Assembly: GCF_001021165.1 (NCBI RefSeq)
Contig: NZ_AZAY01000006.1
Span: 1-64,000, forward strand
Length of the DNA: 64,000 nucleotides
From: Marinitoga sp. 1197
GTDB lineage: Bacteria > Thermotogota > Thermotogae > Petrotogales > Petrotogaceae
Direction of reading: 5' to 3'
Shown: positions 56,532-64,000 of the stretch, one piece after another
How positions within the stretch are numbered: the first letter of the stretch is position 1
How the letters are laid out: each line of letters begins with the position of its first letter
Made by a program: the position numbers and the translations under genes
The notes under the pieces: model-generated
The model's database searches: none
Seen by the model: only the letters and a program-made list of their open reading frames with translations
Told to the model about the DNA's origin: nothing

Positions 56532-57539
56532 TTGTCCTTAAAAGATTATATATTTACACGTATTTTATTGGCTATTCCTATGATGTTCATATTGTTAATA
56601 GTAATATTTTTTGTTTTAAGAATTATTCCTGGCGACCCAGTATTAGCTATTTTAGGAGGTAAAGCTCCACAGGAAGTTATAGAGCAAAAACGCCATGAAT
56701 TGGGTCTTGATAAACCTATAATAATTCAATTTTTTGATTATGTTGGAAATTTATTAAAAGGAGATCTTGGAAAATCTACACTTACATCAAGACCGGTATG
56801 GAGTGAAATAAAGGATAGATTTCCTGCAACTGTTGAATTAACCTTATTTGCTTTCATTATTGCAGTCTTAATAGGTGTTTTTTGGGGAAGTACTGCAGCG
56901 GCACATCGCGATGGAATTATTGATGTCACTGCAAGAGTATATGCAGTTTTTATTTATGCTATACCTGTTTTCTGGTTTGGATTGATGATGCAATATTATT
57001 TTGGTATGGTTTTAAGATGGCTTCCAGTTGCTGGAAGATTATCTCCTATAGTATCTTTAAATACTAAAACAGGATTTTTCCTATTAGATTCTTTGATAAC
57101 TGGGAATTGGGAAGCTTTTATTGATGTATTAAAGCATTTATTAATGCCTGGCATAACATTGGGATTAGTTATTTCGAGTATATTTTTGAGAATGGTTCGA
57201 AATAATACAATATTAATGTTATCTCAGGATTTTTCTACGGCCGCAAGGGCACGAGGAATCAGCCAAAGGAGAATATTATATAAACATGCATTAAAAAATG
57301 CTATGGTTCCTATATTAACTGTTATGGGACTTCAATTGGCTATTTTATTAGCTGGTGCTGTTTTAACTGAAACAACGTTTTCGTGGCCTGGGCTTGGAAG
57401 TTATCTTGTTATGAAAATAAGATATAGAGATTTTCCGGCTATTCAGGGAACTATAGTGTTTTTTGCGTTTTTCGTCATTATTATAAGTATTGTTGTTGAT
57501 ATAATAAATGCATTAATTGATCCAAGAGTCAGATATTGA
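56532..57539 (+). CDS. Peptide/oligosaccharide ABC permease (DppB/OppB type)
   Basis: A 335-residue inner-membrane permease with six hydrophobic segments. The family opening (RIIPGDPVLAILGGKAPQEVIEQ) and the coupling loop (AARARGISQRRILYKHALKNA) identify it as the DppB type. Start TTG 56532 has AGAGGTGAT upstream; earlier in-frame codons lie in the terminator hairpin. Forms the channel with the next gene product. Confidence 0.92.
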   Translation: MSLKDYIFTRILLAIPMMFILLIVIFFVLRIIPGDPVLAILGGKAPQEVIEQKRHELGLDKPIIIQFFDYVGNLLKGDLGKSTLTSRPVWSEIKDRFPATVELTLFAFIIAVLIGVFWGSTAAAHRDGIIDVTARVYAVFIYAIPVFWFGLMMQYYFGMVLRWLPVAGRLSPIVSLNTKTGFFLLDSLITGNWEAFIDVLKHLLMPGITLGLVISSIFLRMVRNNTILMLSQDFSTAARARGISQRRILYKHALKNAMVPILTVMGLQLAILLAGAVLTETTFSWPGLGSYLVMKIRYRDFPAIQGTIVFFAFFVIIISIVVDIINALIDPRVRY

Positions 57540-57548
57540 GGTGATATT

Positions 57549-58421
57549 ATGGAAGAAAAATTTTATTCTCATAAAATATCTTCTTTTTTTAAGGAGTTAT
57601 TTAAAACGGGGACTGGATGGATAACGTTTGCTGGCGCTATGATTTTAATATTCTATATTTTAATGGCTATTTTCGCTCCTCAATTAGCTCCATATAATCC
57701 AATTCAAAGGGTTGGGAGAGCTTTAAGTGCCCCTGACAGCCAATTTATTTTCGGAACAGATAATCTTGGTAGGGATATATTTAGTAGAATATTATATGGC
57801 GCCAGAATAGCTTTATCCATAGCTTTTATTTCTGTTGGATTTGCATCATTATTTGGAATACCACTGGGATTATTATCTGGATATATTGGAGGACCTTTTG
57901 ATAGAGTTTTAACGCTGATAATGGATGCAATATATTCTTTTCCGGGATTGATTCTAGCAATAGCTATTGCTGCAGTATTGGGTCCTGGTATGATTAATAT
58001 TGCTTTATCAATTGCTGTTGTTTATACACCGACTTATTTTAGAGTTATAAGAAATCAGGTATCCAGTATAAAAAATGAGCTATATGTTGAAGGCGCACGA
58101 GCAATAGGTGCAAAAAATTGGGAAATATTATTTAAGTATATATTGCCTAATGTATTGCCTTCAGTGGTTGTTGTGCTTTCTATGAACCTTGCCGATGCAA
58201 TTATGACAGAGGCTGGATTGAGTTTTCTGGGTTTGGGAATAGCTCCGCCCACTCCTGATTGGGGGTATGATTTAAGCAATGGGCAGAGATTTGTTTTATC
58301 AAGAGCATGGTGGGGAATATTATATCCTGGTATGGCTATAATAACAATTGTTCTAGGTTTTTCATTATTTAGTGAAGGACTTAATGAACTATTAAATCCT
58401 ACTATACGTGAGAGAAGGTGA
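57549..58421 (+). CDS. Peptide/oligosaccharide ABC permease (DppC/OppC type)
   Basis: A 290-residue permease. It has the OppC-N region (FAPQLAPYNPIQRVGRALSAPDS, FGTDNLGRDIFSRILYGARIAL), six hydrophobic segments, and the coupling loop EGARAIGAKNWEILFKYILPN. LSFLGLGIAPPTPDWG is typical of DppC. Ten bases after the DppB gene. Confidence 0.93.
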   Translation: MEEKFYSHKISSFFKELFKTGTGWITFAGAMILIFYILMAIFAPQLAPYNPIQRVGRALSAPDSQFIFGTDNLGRDIFSRILYGARIALSIAFISVGFASLFGIPLGLLSGYIGGPFDRVLTLIMDAIYSFPGLILAIAIAAVLGPGMINIALSIAVVYTPTYFRVIRNQVSSIKNELYVEGARAIGAKNWEILFKYILPNVLPSVVVVLSMNLADAIMTEAGLSFLGLGIAPPTPDWGYDLSNGQRFVLSRAWWGILYPGMAIITIVLGFSLFSEGLNELLNPTIRERR

Positions 58422-59386
58422 TGTTGTTGATATTGCAAATAAAAGACTTAAATATAAATTATGAAGTTAAACGAGGATATGTTAGTGCAGTTCAAAATGT
58501 GAATATTACGTTGTCTGAAAATGAAACATTAGGGTTAGTTGGTGAATCAGGATGTGGAAAATCCACACTGGGAAAATCATTGTTAAAAATACTACCTAAA
58601 AATGCAAAGATTTTAGGAGAAATATTATTTAAAAATAAAAATATAGCAACTTTCAATGAAAAAGAAATGAGAAAAATAAGAGGCAAGCATATTTCGATGA
58701 TTTTTCAAGATCCTATGACTTCGCTAAATCCGATTATGAAGGTAAAAGATTTATTTCTGGAAACAATAAAAGCTCATTATTCTGAAATTCCCGAAAAAGA
58801 AGCTTTAAATATGTCTGCAAAAATTCTATCAGATGTCGGAATAGATCCTATAAGGATGAATGAATATTCCTTTCAATTTTCTGGTGGTATGAGACAAAGA
58901 GTTATGATTGCACTTTCTTTGGTTTTAAAACCTGAAATAGTTGTTGCAGATGAACCAACTACTTCTTTAGATGTTATTGTTCAGGCACAAATAATGGAAG
59001 TATTAAAAAAACTCAAAGATGAGCATAAAATGTCAATGATTTTAATAACACATGATCTTGGGGTTGTTGCAGAATTGGCTGATAGAATAGGTGTTATGTA
59101 TGCCGGTCATCTTGTTGAATTAGCAACTGCTGAAAAAATATACTATGAGCCAAAACATCCATATACTCAAGCTTTATTAAAATCAATACCAAATACAAAT
59201 ATAGATGATAGAGAGTTAAAATATATACCTGGGGATCTTCCGAATCTTGTTAAACCACCCAAAGGATGTAGATTTGCATCACGTTGTCCATATGCAAAAA
59301 ATATATGTCATGAACAGGTGCCTCCAGATTTTATTGTAGATGAAACAAGAGTTAAATGTTGGTTATATGAGAAGGTGAAAATATGA
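58421..59386 (+). CDS. Peptide/oligosaccharide ABC ATPase (OppD type)
   Basis: A 321-residue ATPase. Walker A is GESGCGKST, the signature is FSGGMRQR, Walker B is VVADEPTTSLDV and the switch His is in THDLGVVAELADR. The C-terminal Cys-rich part (GCRFASRCPYAKNICHEQVPP) is the Fe-S or metal site found in OppD/DppD. Start is not certain: GTG 58418, ATG 58421, TTG 58424 and TTG 58427 are in frame after AGAAGG; the TTGs have the better spacing. It overlaps both neighbours by a few bases. Confidence 0.93.
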   Translation: MLLILQIKDLNINYEVKRGYVSAVQNVNITLSENETLGLVGESGCGKSTLGKSLLKILPKNAKILGEILFKNKNIATFNEKEMRKIRGKHISMIFQDPMTSLNPIMKVKDLFLETIKAHYSEIPEKEALNMSAKILSDVGIDPIRMNEYSFQFSGGMRQRVMIALSLVLKPEIVVADEPTTSLDVIVQAQIMEVLKKLKDEHKMSMILITHDLGVVAELADRIGVMYAGHLVELATAEKIYYEPKHPYTQALLKSIPNTNIDDRELKYIPGDLPNLVKPPKGCRFASRCPYAKNICHEQVPPDFIVDETRVKCWLYEKVKI

Positions 59387-60375
59387 ATGAAGTTTTAATT
59401 GAAGTAAAGAATTTAAAAAAGTATTTTCCTTTGAAAAGAAGTATTTCAGAATTTTTAACAGGAAAAGAGCAAAAATTCGTAAAAGCTGTTGATGATATTT
59501 CTTTCATAATAAAGAAAGGCGAAACACTTGGATTGGTTGGAGAATCTGGTTCTGGAAAAACTACTACTGGAAGAATGGTTTTAAGATTATTGGAACCAAC
59601 ATCTGGAACAATAAAAATAGATGATATTGATATTACTTCACTAACTAATGAAGAATTAAGAAAATTCAGAAGAAAAATTCAGATAATCTTTCAGGACCCT
59701 ATGGCGGCTTTAAACCCTTATATGAAAATAGGAGAAGCTATACGACATGCTCTTCAAATACACAAAGTAGGAAAAAATTATTCAGAACAGAAAAAAATTG
59801 TTTATGAAATTATGGAACGCGTGAATTTAAAACCCGCTGAAGAGTATTATAATAGATATCCGAGAGATTTATCCGGCGGGCAAAGGCAAAGAGTTGTCAT
59901 AGCAAGAGCTCTTGTTTTAAAACCGGAATTTGTTGTAGCAGATGAAGCAATTGCTATGCTTGATGTATCAGTTCGTTCTCAGTTATTGAAATTAATGATA
60001 GATTTAAAGGAAGAATTTAATTTAACTTATTTATTTATTACTCATGATTTGGCTACAACAAAATATATATGTGATAGAATTGCCGTAATGTATCTTGGGA
60101 AAATTGTTGAAATTGGAACTTTTGAGGATATATATAGAAATCCCGCGCATCCTTATACCAAAGCCTTAATTTCAGCAGTTCCAGAACCTGATCCTAAATT
60201 AAAAAAGAAGAAGATAATTCCTAAAGGTGAGGTGCCAAATGCAGTAAATCCACCTAAGGGGTGTAGATTTCATCCGAGATGTCCTTATGCTATGGATATT
60301 TGTAAAGTTGAAGAACCGAAAACAATAAAACTTGATAATCAACATGAAGTGAACTGTCATTTATTTAATAAATAA
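59383..60375 (+). CDS. Peptide/oligosaccharide ABC ATPase (OppF type)
   Basis: A 330-residue ATPase that forms the heterodimer with OppD. It opens with the OppF-type LKKYFPLKRS and has Walker A GESGSGKTTT, signature LSGGQRQR, Walker B VVADEAIAMLDV (Ala-Ile in place of Pro-Thr after DE) and His in THDLATTKYICDR. The C-terminal GCRFHPRCPYAMDICKVEEP is the same Cys-rich tail as in OppD. It overlaps OppD by 4 bases. The terminator starts just before its stop codon. Confidence 0.93.
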   Translation: MNEVLIEVKNLKKYFPLKRSISEFLTGKEQKFVKAVDDISFIIKKGETLGLVGESGSGKTTTGRMVLRLLEPTSGTIKIDDIDITSLTNEELRKFRRKIQIIFQDPMAALNPYMKIGEAIRHALQIHKVGKNYSEQKKIVYEIMERVNLKPAEEYYNRYPRDLSGGQRQRVVIARALVLKPEFVVADEAIAMLDVSVRSQLLKLMIDLKEEFNLTYLFITHDLATTKYICDRIAVMYLGKIVEIGTFEDIYRNPAHPYTKALISAVPEPDPKLKKKKIIPKGEVPNAVNPPKGCRFHPRCPYAMDICKVEEPKTIKLDNQHEVNCHLFNK

Positions 60376-60397
60376 CCCCCGTTTCGCGGGGGTTATT
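60371..60397. terminator. Terminator of the peptide ABC operon, probably bidirectional
   Basis: An 11-bp stem (60371-60381/60387-60397) with a CCCCCG/CGGGGG core and loop TTTCG. It lies between the convergent peptide operon and the U32 gene. Confidence 0.86.
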
Positions 60398-60446
60398 ATA
60401 GTTTACATTTCATTACAAAATTTTAGAATGCAGAATGAACTAATTT

Positions 60447-61658
60447 TTATATTTTCTTCCTTAATATATCCATCTCTTCTAAATCAAGGTCAACCTTCAC
60501 AATTATATTTGGATTTGCCGTTTCTATTATCTTTTCTTCCTGACCTTTTCTCATTTTTATCATTTCTGGCATTATAATTTTTATAGGATTACCTGTAGGC
60601 TTTATAATTTCAACTTCTTCGCCTGTGGAAATTTTACTTCTTATTTCCAGAATGCTTTTTCCATCGCGACTTTTTCCAATTGATTTTGCAACAATTTCAT
60701 GAGTTTTATTGTATGATGATGAATCATAATTCTGTCCATCTACACCTGGATTTCCAAAGTAAAATCCTTTTGTATATTTTCTATTACTTACAGAATTGAG
60801 ATATTCCATCCATTCTGGTTTATATTTATAATTTCCAGAATAGTATAAATCAATTGCTTCTCTATAAACCTTTGTTACTATGGCGCCATAATATATGCCT
60901 TTCATTCTACCTTCAATCTTTAAACTATCAATACCTGTGTCTAAAATCTGGTCTATAAATTCTATAGTACAAAGATCTCTGGAATTCATTATAAAGGTTC
61001 CTCTTTCATCTTCAAAAATTGGATAATATTCACCTGGACGTGTTTCTTCAACTAAATTATACTTCCATCTACATGGTTGAGCGCATGCACCACGATTCGC
61101 ATCTCTTCCCGTTAAATAGTTACTCAACAAACATCTTCCGGAAATAGACATACACATAGCGCCGTGGATAAATACTTCTAATTCCACATCGGGAACTTTA
61201 TCTCTAATTTCTCTAATTTCTTTTAATGATAATTCTCTTGCTAAAATAATTCTTTTTGCTCCCATTTCTTTCCAGACTTTTACACTCATCCAATTTGTAT
61301 TGCTTGCTTGAGTACTTACGTTGATTTCTAAATTTGTATTATCTCTTACAATTTTAAAAACGCCTAAATCAGCAACAATAACAGCATCAACTCCAGCTGA
61401 CTCAAGAAATTTTGCATAATCAGCAACTTTTTCTATTTCATTGTTATGAGCGATTATATTTAGAGTAACATATATTTTTTTTCCAAGTGAATGTGCATAA
61501 TTTACAGCTTCAATAATTTCATCATTTGAAAAATTCCCTGCCAATGCTCTTAAATTGAAAAATTTTCCGCCAAGGTATGCAGCATCTGCACCGTAGCGGA
61601 AAACCATTTTTAATTTTTCCATATTACCAGCAGGGGAAAGTAATTCAACCTTTTTCAT
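60447..61658 (-). CDS. U32 peptidase-family protein (tRNA/rRNA hydroxylation type)
   Basis: A 403-residue protein of the U32 family (YegQ/TrhP, RlhA). The family signature is intact: EVFIHGAMCMSISGRCLLSNY with GACAQPCRWKY, whose cysteines bind an Fe-S cluster in recent studies. The opening MKKVELLSPAGNMEKLKMVFRYGADAAYLGG is standard. Formerly called collagenases, several members now are known to hydroxylate tRNA U34 or rRNA. Which of these applies here is not shown. Last gene of the minus-strand cluster from aroQ. Confidence 0.9.
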   Translation of the reverse strand: MKKVELLSPAGNMEKLKMVFRYGADAAYLGGKFFNLRALAGNFSNDEIIEAVNYAHSLGKKIYVTLNIIAHNNEIEKVADYAKFLESAGVDAVIVADLGVFKIVRDNTNLEINVSTQASNTNWMSVKVWKEMGAKRIILARELSLKEIREIRDKVPDVELEVFIHGAMCMSISGRCLLSNYLTGRDANRGACAQPCRWKYNLVEETRPGEYYPIFEDERGTFIMNSRDLCTIEFIDQILDTGIDSLKIEGRMKGIYYGAIVTKVYREAIDLYYSGNYKYKPEWMEYLNSVSNRKYTKGFYFGNPGVDGQNYDSSSYNKTHEIVAKSIGKSRDGKSILEIRSKISTGEEVEIIKPTGNPIKIIMPEMIKMRKGQEEKIIETANPNIIVKVDLDLEEMDILRKKI

Positions 61659-61679
61659 TATCTTTCCTCCCGTTTGTTT

Positions 61680-62105
61680 TTAATTAATTTCAATTAATTC
61701 AATTTCAAATGTTAAATCTTTTCCAGCAAGTGGATGGTTTGTATCCATTTTTACTATTTCATCAGTAACTTCAAGGATTTTTGCTAAAAATACATTTCCT
61801 GTAGAATCACCTAATTGTACAGTTTGTCCCAATGCTTCATCAATATTTGATGGGAAGTTCTGTTTTGGTAATTCAAATACTTTTTCCTCAGAATATTCAC
61901 CATATGCTTCTTTCGATGGGATAGTTATAGTCTTTTTTTCACCGATTTCCATACCTATGATTGCTTCTTCAAAACCAGGTATTACCTGTCCTGTTCCCAG
62001 TGTGAATTCTAAAGGTTCTCTTCCATTTGATGTATCAAAAACACTTCCGTCATTTAATGTTCCTGTATAATGTACTTTTACAGTATTACCTTTTTCCGCT
62101 TTCAT
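61680..62105 (-). CDS. FKBP-type peptidyl-prolyl isomerase, SlyD-like
   Basis: A 141-residue isomerase/chaperone. The FKBP core is split by an inserted IF-like flap, as in SlyD: VKVHYTGTLNDGSVFDTS, PLEFTLGTGQVIPGFEEAI and GEKKTITIPSKEAYGEY, then the flap (about 75-120) and the closing strand DLTFEIELIEI. The His-rich nickel tail of E. coli SlyD is missing, as usual in thermophiles. Two bases after the helicase gene. Confidence 0.93.
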   Translation of the reverse strand: MKAEKGNTVKVHYTGTLNDGSVFDTSNGREPLEFTLGTGQVIPGFEEAIIGMEIGEKKTITIPSKEAYGEYSEEKVFELPKQNFPSNIDEALGQTVQLGDSTGNVFLAKILEVTDEIVKMDTNHPLAGKDLTFEIELIEIN

Positions 62106-62107
62106 AA

Positions 62108-63700
62108 TTATTCCGCCTTTCTCTTTTTTTCTTTTGCTTTTGAAATAATAGGTTTTCTACCTCTCTTTTTCTTTTTAAATGCTTGTAATATGATTTCTGC
62201 TTCTTCAAAAGGTACAGTCATAAATGAAAATTTGTCAAGTATTTTTACATCTTTTAAATATATGTTTTGTATATTTGTATATTCTCTTATCATATTTTTT
62301 AGTTTTTCTATAGTTAAATCATCTTCTCTTCCAAGAGCTACAAATAATCGTGTTTTTCCTTTTTTATCAATAGATGATACTTCTTTTATTTCTCTATAAT
62401 TTCTTTCATCTAATTCATCCTGAAATGCATATTTTAATACTGCAGCTAAAACTTCTTCAGGGTTATTATTTTCAAGCATTTCTCTGGATAAAGAAAGGTA
62501 ATTATTATATGCATTATGCTCTAAGATACTGTTTATTTCACTTTTAATTCTAAGTTTTTTTGTTTCAATTACATCTTTTATTTTTGGTATTGGTTTCTTT
62601 TTAATGTTGCTTTTTGAAATACGTTTAATAAATAATAATTTTCTGTATTCTTCTGGAGTTACAAACGTAATAGCTGTTCCCTCTTTTCCAGCTCTTCCAG
62701 TTCTTCCTATTCTGTGAACATATGATTCTGGATTTTGAGGCAATGAGTAGTTTATAACATGAGTTAAATCATTTATATCTATACCTCTTGCGGCAACATC
62801 CGTTGCAACCAATATATTTGCTCTTTTAGATTTGAATTTTTTTAATATACGTTCTCTTTGATATTGAGAGAGATCACCGTGTAATGCTTCGGCATTATAT
62901 CCTCTGTCGATAAGTCTATTTGATACTGTATCTACATCTACCTTTGTTCTACAAAACACTAGTCCGTAAAAATTTGGTTCAATATCAATTATTCTGCATA
63001 ATGCTTCAAATTTATCCTGTTCAGAAACTTCAAAGTATATCTGTTCGGTTAATTCAGTAGTTAATTGCTCAGGTTTTACAGATATTATTTTATAATTTTT
63101 CATATGTCTTTTAGCTAATGAGATAATTCTTGACGGCATTGTAGCAGAGAAAAGTAATATTTGTCTATTTTCAGGAGCTTTTGATAAAATTTCTTCAACA
63201 TCATCTATGAATCCCATATCTAACATTTCATCAGCTTCATCAAGAATAAAATATTTCACATAGCTTAAATCCAAAGTTTTTCTTTTAATATGATCCAAAA
63301 CCCTTCCTGGAGTTCCAACTACAATATCGATGCCTTTTCTCAACCTATTAATTTGATTTTCTATAGATTGCCCACCATAAATAGGAAATACAGTTAGTTT
63401 ATTATTTCCTTTTAATGAATTAATTTCTTCAGCGACTTGAACCGCTAATTCCCTTGTTGGGGTTAATATTATAGCTTTTACTTTTTTAGAAGGTTTTAAT
63501 TTTTCTATTAAAGGCAGTCCAAATGCAGCGGTTTTTCCAGTTCCAGTTTGTGCTTGGCCAATAATATCCACATCCTGTTTTAATAATAATGGTATTACTT
63601 TTTCCTGAATAGGAGTAGGTTCTTCAAAACCTTTCTTTTTTAACGCTTTTAATGTTCCTTCAGATAATCCTAATTCTCTAAACTTTTCTAATTTTACCAT
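62108..63700 (-). CDS. DEAD-box RNA helicase (CsdA/DbpA type)
   Basis: A 530-residue ATP-dependent RNA helicase. All motifs are intact: Q-motif PTPIQEKVIP, motif I AQTGTGKT, Ia PTRELAVQVA, II LDEADEMLD, III FSATMP, IV VFCRTK, V ATDVAARGID and VI HRIGRTGRAG. A C-terminal DbpA-like RNA-binding fold (about residues 435-510; TRLFVALGREDDLTIEKLKNMI) and a basic tail follow. It may act in ribosome assembly. Its start overlaps the end of aroQ by 23 bases. Confidence 0.94.
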   Translation of the reverse strand: MVKLEKFRELGLSEGTLKALKKKGFEEPTPIQEKVIPLLLKQDVDIIGQAQTGTGKTAAFGLPLIEKLKPSKKVKAIILTPTRELAVQVAEEINSLKGNNKLTVFPIYGGQSIENQINRLRKGIDIVVGTPGRVLDHIKRKTLDLSYVKYFILDEADEMLDMGFIDDVEEILSKAPENRQILLFSATMPSRIISLAKRHMKNYKIISVKPEQLTTELTEQIYFEVSEQDKFEALCRIIDIEPNFYGLVFCRTKVDVDTVSNRLIDRGYNAEALHGDLSQYQRERILKKFKSKRANILVATDVAARGIDINDLTHVINYSLPQNPESYVHRIGRTGRAGKEGTAITFVTPEEYRKLLFIKRISKSNIKKKPIPKIKDVIETKKLRIKSEINSILEHNAYNNYLSLSREMLENNNPEEVLAAVLKYAFQDELDERNYREIKEVSSIDKKGKTRLFVALGREDDLTIEKLKNMIREYTNIQNIYLKDVKILDKFSFMTVPFEEAEIILQAFKKKKRGRKPIISKAKEKKRKAE

Positions 63701-64000
63701 TTTCTACCTCTTTCCACAATAAATTTTTCAGGTATTCCAATGCAAGGATATACCCATCGAGTCCTAACCCTGCTATTTGTCCATCACATACAGGGGCTAT
63801 TACACTGTATTTTCTAAATTCCTCTCTTTTATATATATTAGAAATATGCAATTCAATTTTTGGTATGTTTAAAATTTCCAGAGCATCTCTAATTGCATAA
63901 CTATAATGTGTATAAGCTCCTGCGTTGATAATTAACCCTTTGAAATCCTCTTTTTGAAGACGGTTGATTATATCTCCTTCAACATTTGATTGGAAAATTT
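63678..64000 (-). CDS. aroQ: 3-dehydroquinate dehydratase type II, C-terminal part
   Basis: A partial gene running off the window end; 106 codons plus the stop are visible. It dehydrates 3-dehydroquinate in the shikimate pathway. Family motifs: FQSNVEGDIINRL, INAGAYTHYSYAIRDAL with the catalytic His, and ELHISNIYKREEFRKYS. The stop lies within the helicase gene, suggesting the two are co-transcribed. The N-terminal part with the catalytic Tyr loop is outside the window. Confidence 0.92.
   Translation of the reverse strand, partial: IFQSNVEGDIINRLQKEDFKGLIINAGAYTHYSYAIRDALEILNIPKIELHISNIYKREEFRKYSVIAPVCDGQIAGLGLDGYILALEYLKNLLWKEVENGKIRKV

Overview
This is a 64 kb stretch of an AT-rich bacterial chromosome (coding DNA roughly 30% GC). 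Gene content and order point to the Thermotogota, most likely a Petrotogales member such as Marinitoga. The clues are a fused catalytic-plus-regulatory aspartate transcarbamoylase (PyrBI, as in Thermotoga), many sugar and peptide ABC transporters, strong GGAGG ribosome sites with frequent TTG/GTG starts, and overlapping gene chains. The genus is inferred; no rRNA lies in the window.

Layout. 1-617: tail of an AAA-ATPase/PD-(D/E)XK protein. 792-6450: complete phosphate operon pstS-pstC-pstA-pstB-phoU plus a response regulator and a kinase with no membrane segment. 6859-12633: pyrimidine operon pyrBI-pyrC-pyrK-pyrD-pyrF-pyrE. 12670-14573 (minus): groES-groEL behind a CIRCE operator. 14750-17647 (minus): a small unknown protein and an RND/MMPL exporter. 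17822-24684 (minus): a sugar ABC operon (binding protein, two permeases, ATPase) with a family 4 glycosyltransferase and a LacI repressor whose likely operator overlaps the promoter. 24884-31955: 2H phosphoesterase-like protein, PfkB-type kinase, methyltransferase, HAD phosphatase, chemoreceptor, class II aldolase and aminotransferase. 32125-35623: rnhB, mazG, parvulin-like protein, DUF59 protein, prmC. 35720-42103 (minus): ileS behind a receiver protein and a large GAF/PAS histidine kinase, and a Mut7-C protein.

42208-50313: YitT protein, thiI, plsC-like acyltransferase, bifunctional-nuclease-family protein, prenyl synthase, then an unusual pair: a membrane-anchored lipase-like protein that has lost its nucleophile, and a TPR membrane protein with a long acidic tail. 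A tRNA-Gly(CCC) abuts the end of the latter. 50444-54841: lgt, cupin, tatD, and a small STAS/membrane/ABC-2 cluster. 54987-60375: a five-gene peptide ABC transporter. 60447-64000 (minus): aroQ (cut by the window end), DEAD-box helicase, SlyD-like isomerase and U32 peptidase-family protein.

The most notable non-coding signal is a family of GC-richer dispersed elements at 6473-6745, 25611-25856 and 52566-52802. They share conserved blocks around a hairpin whose stem differs in sequence between copies but stays paired. Other points of interest are the degenerate lipase, a MalG-type permease with a coiled-coil insert, and competing hairpins at the binding-protein/permease junction of the sugar operon. 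No CRISPR array, transposase, prophage or rRNA gene was seen.
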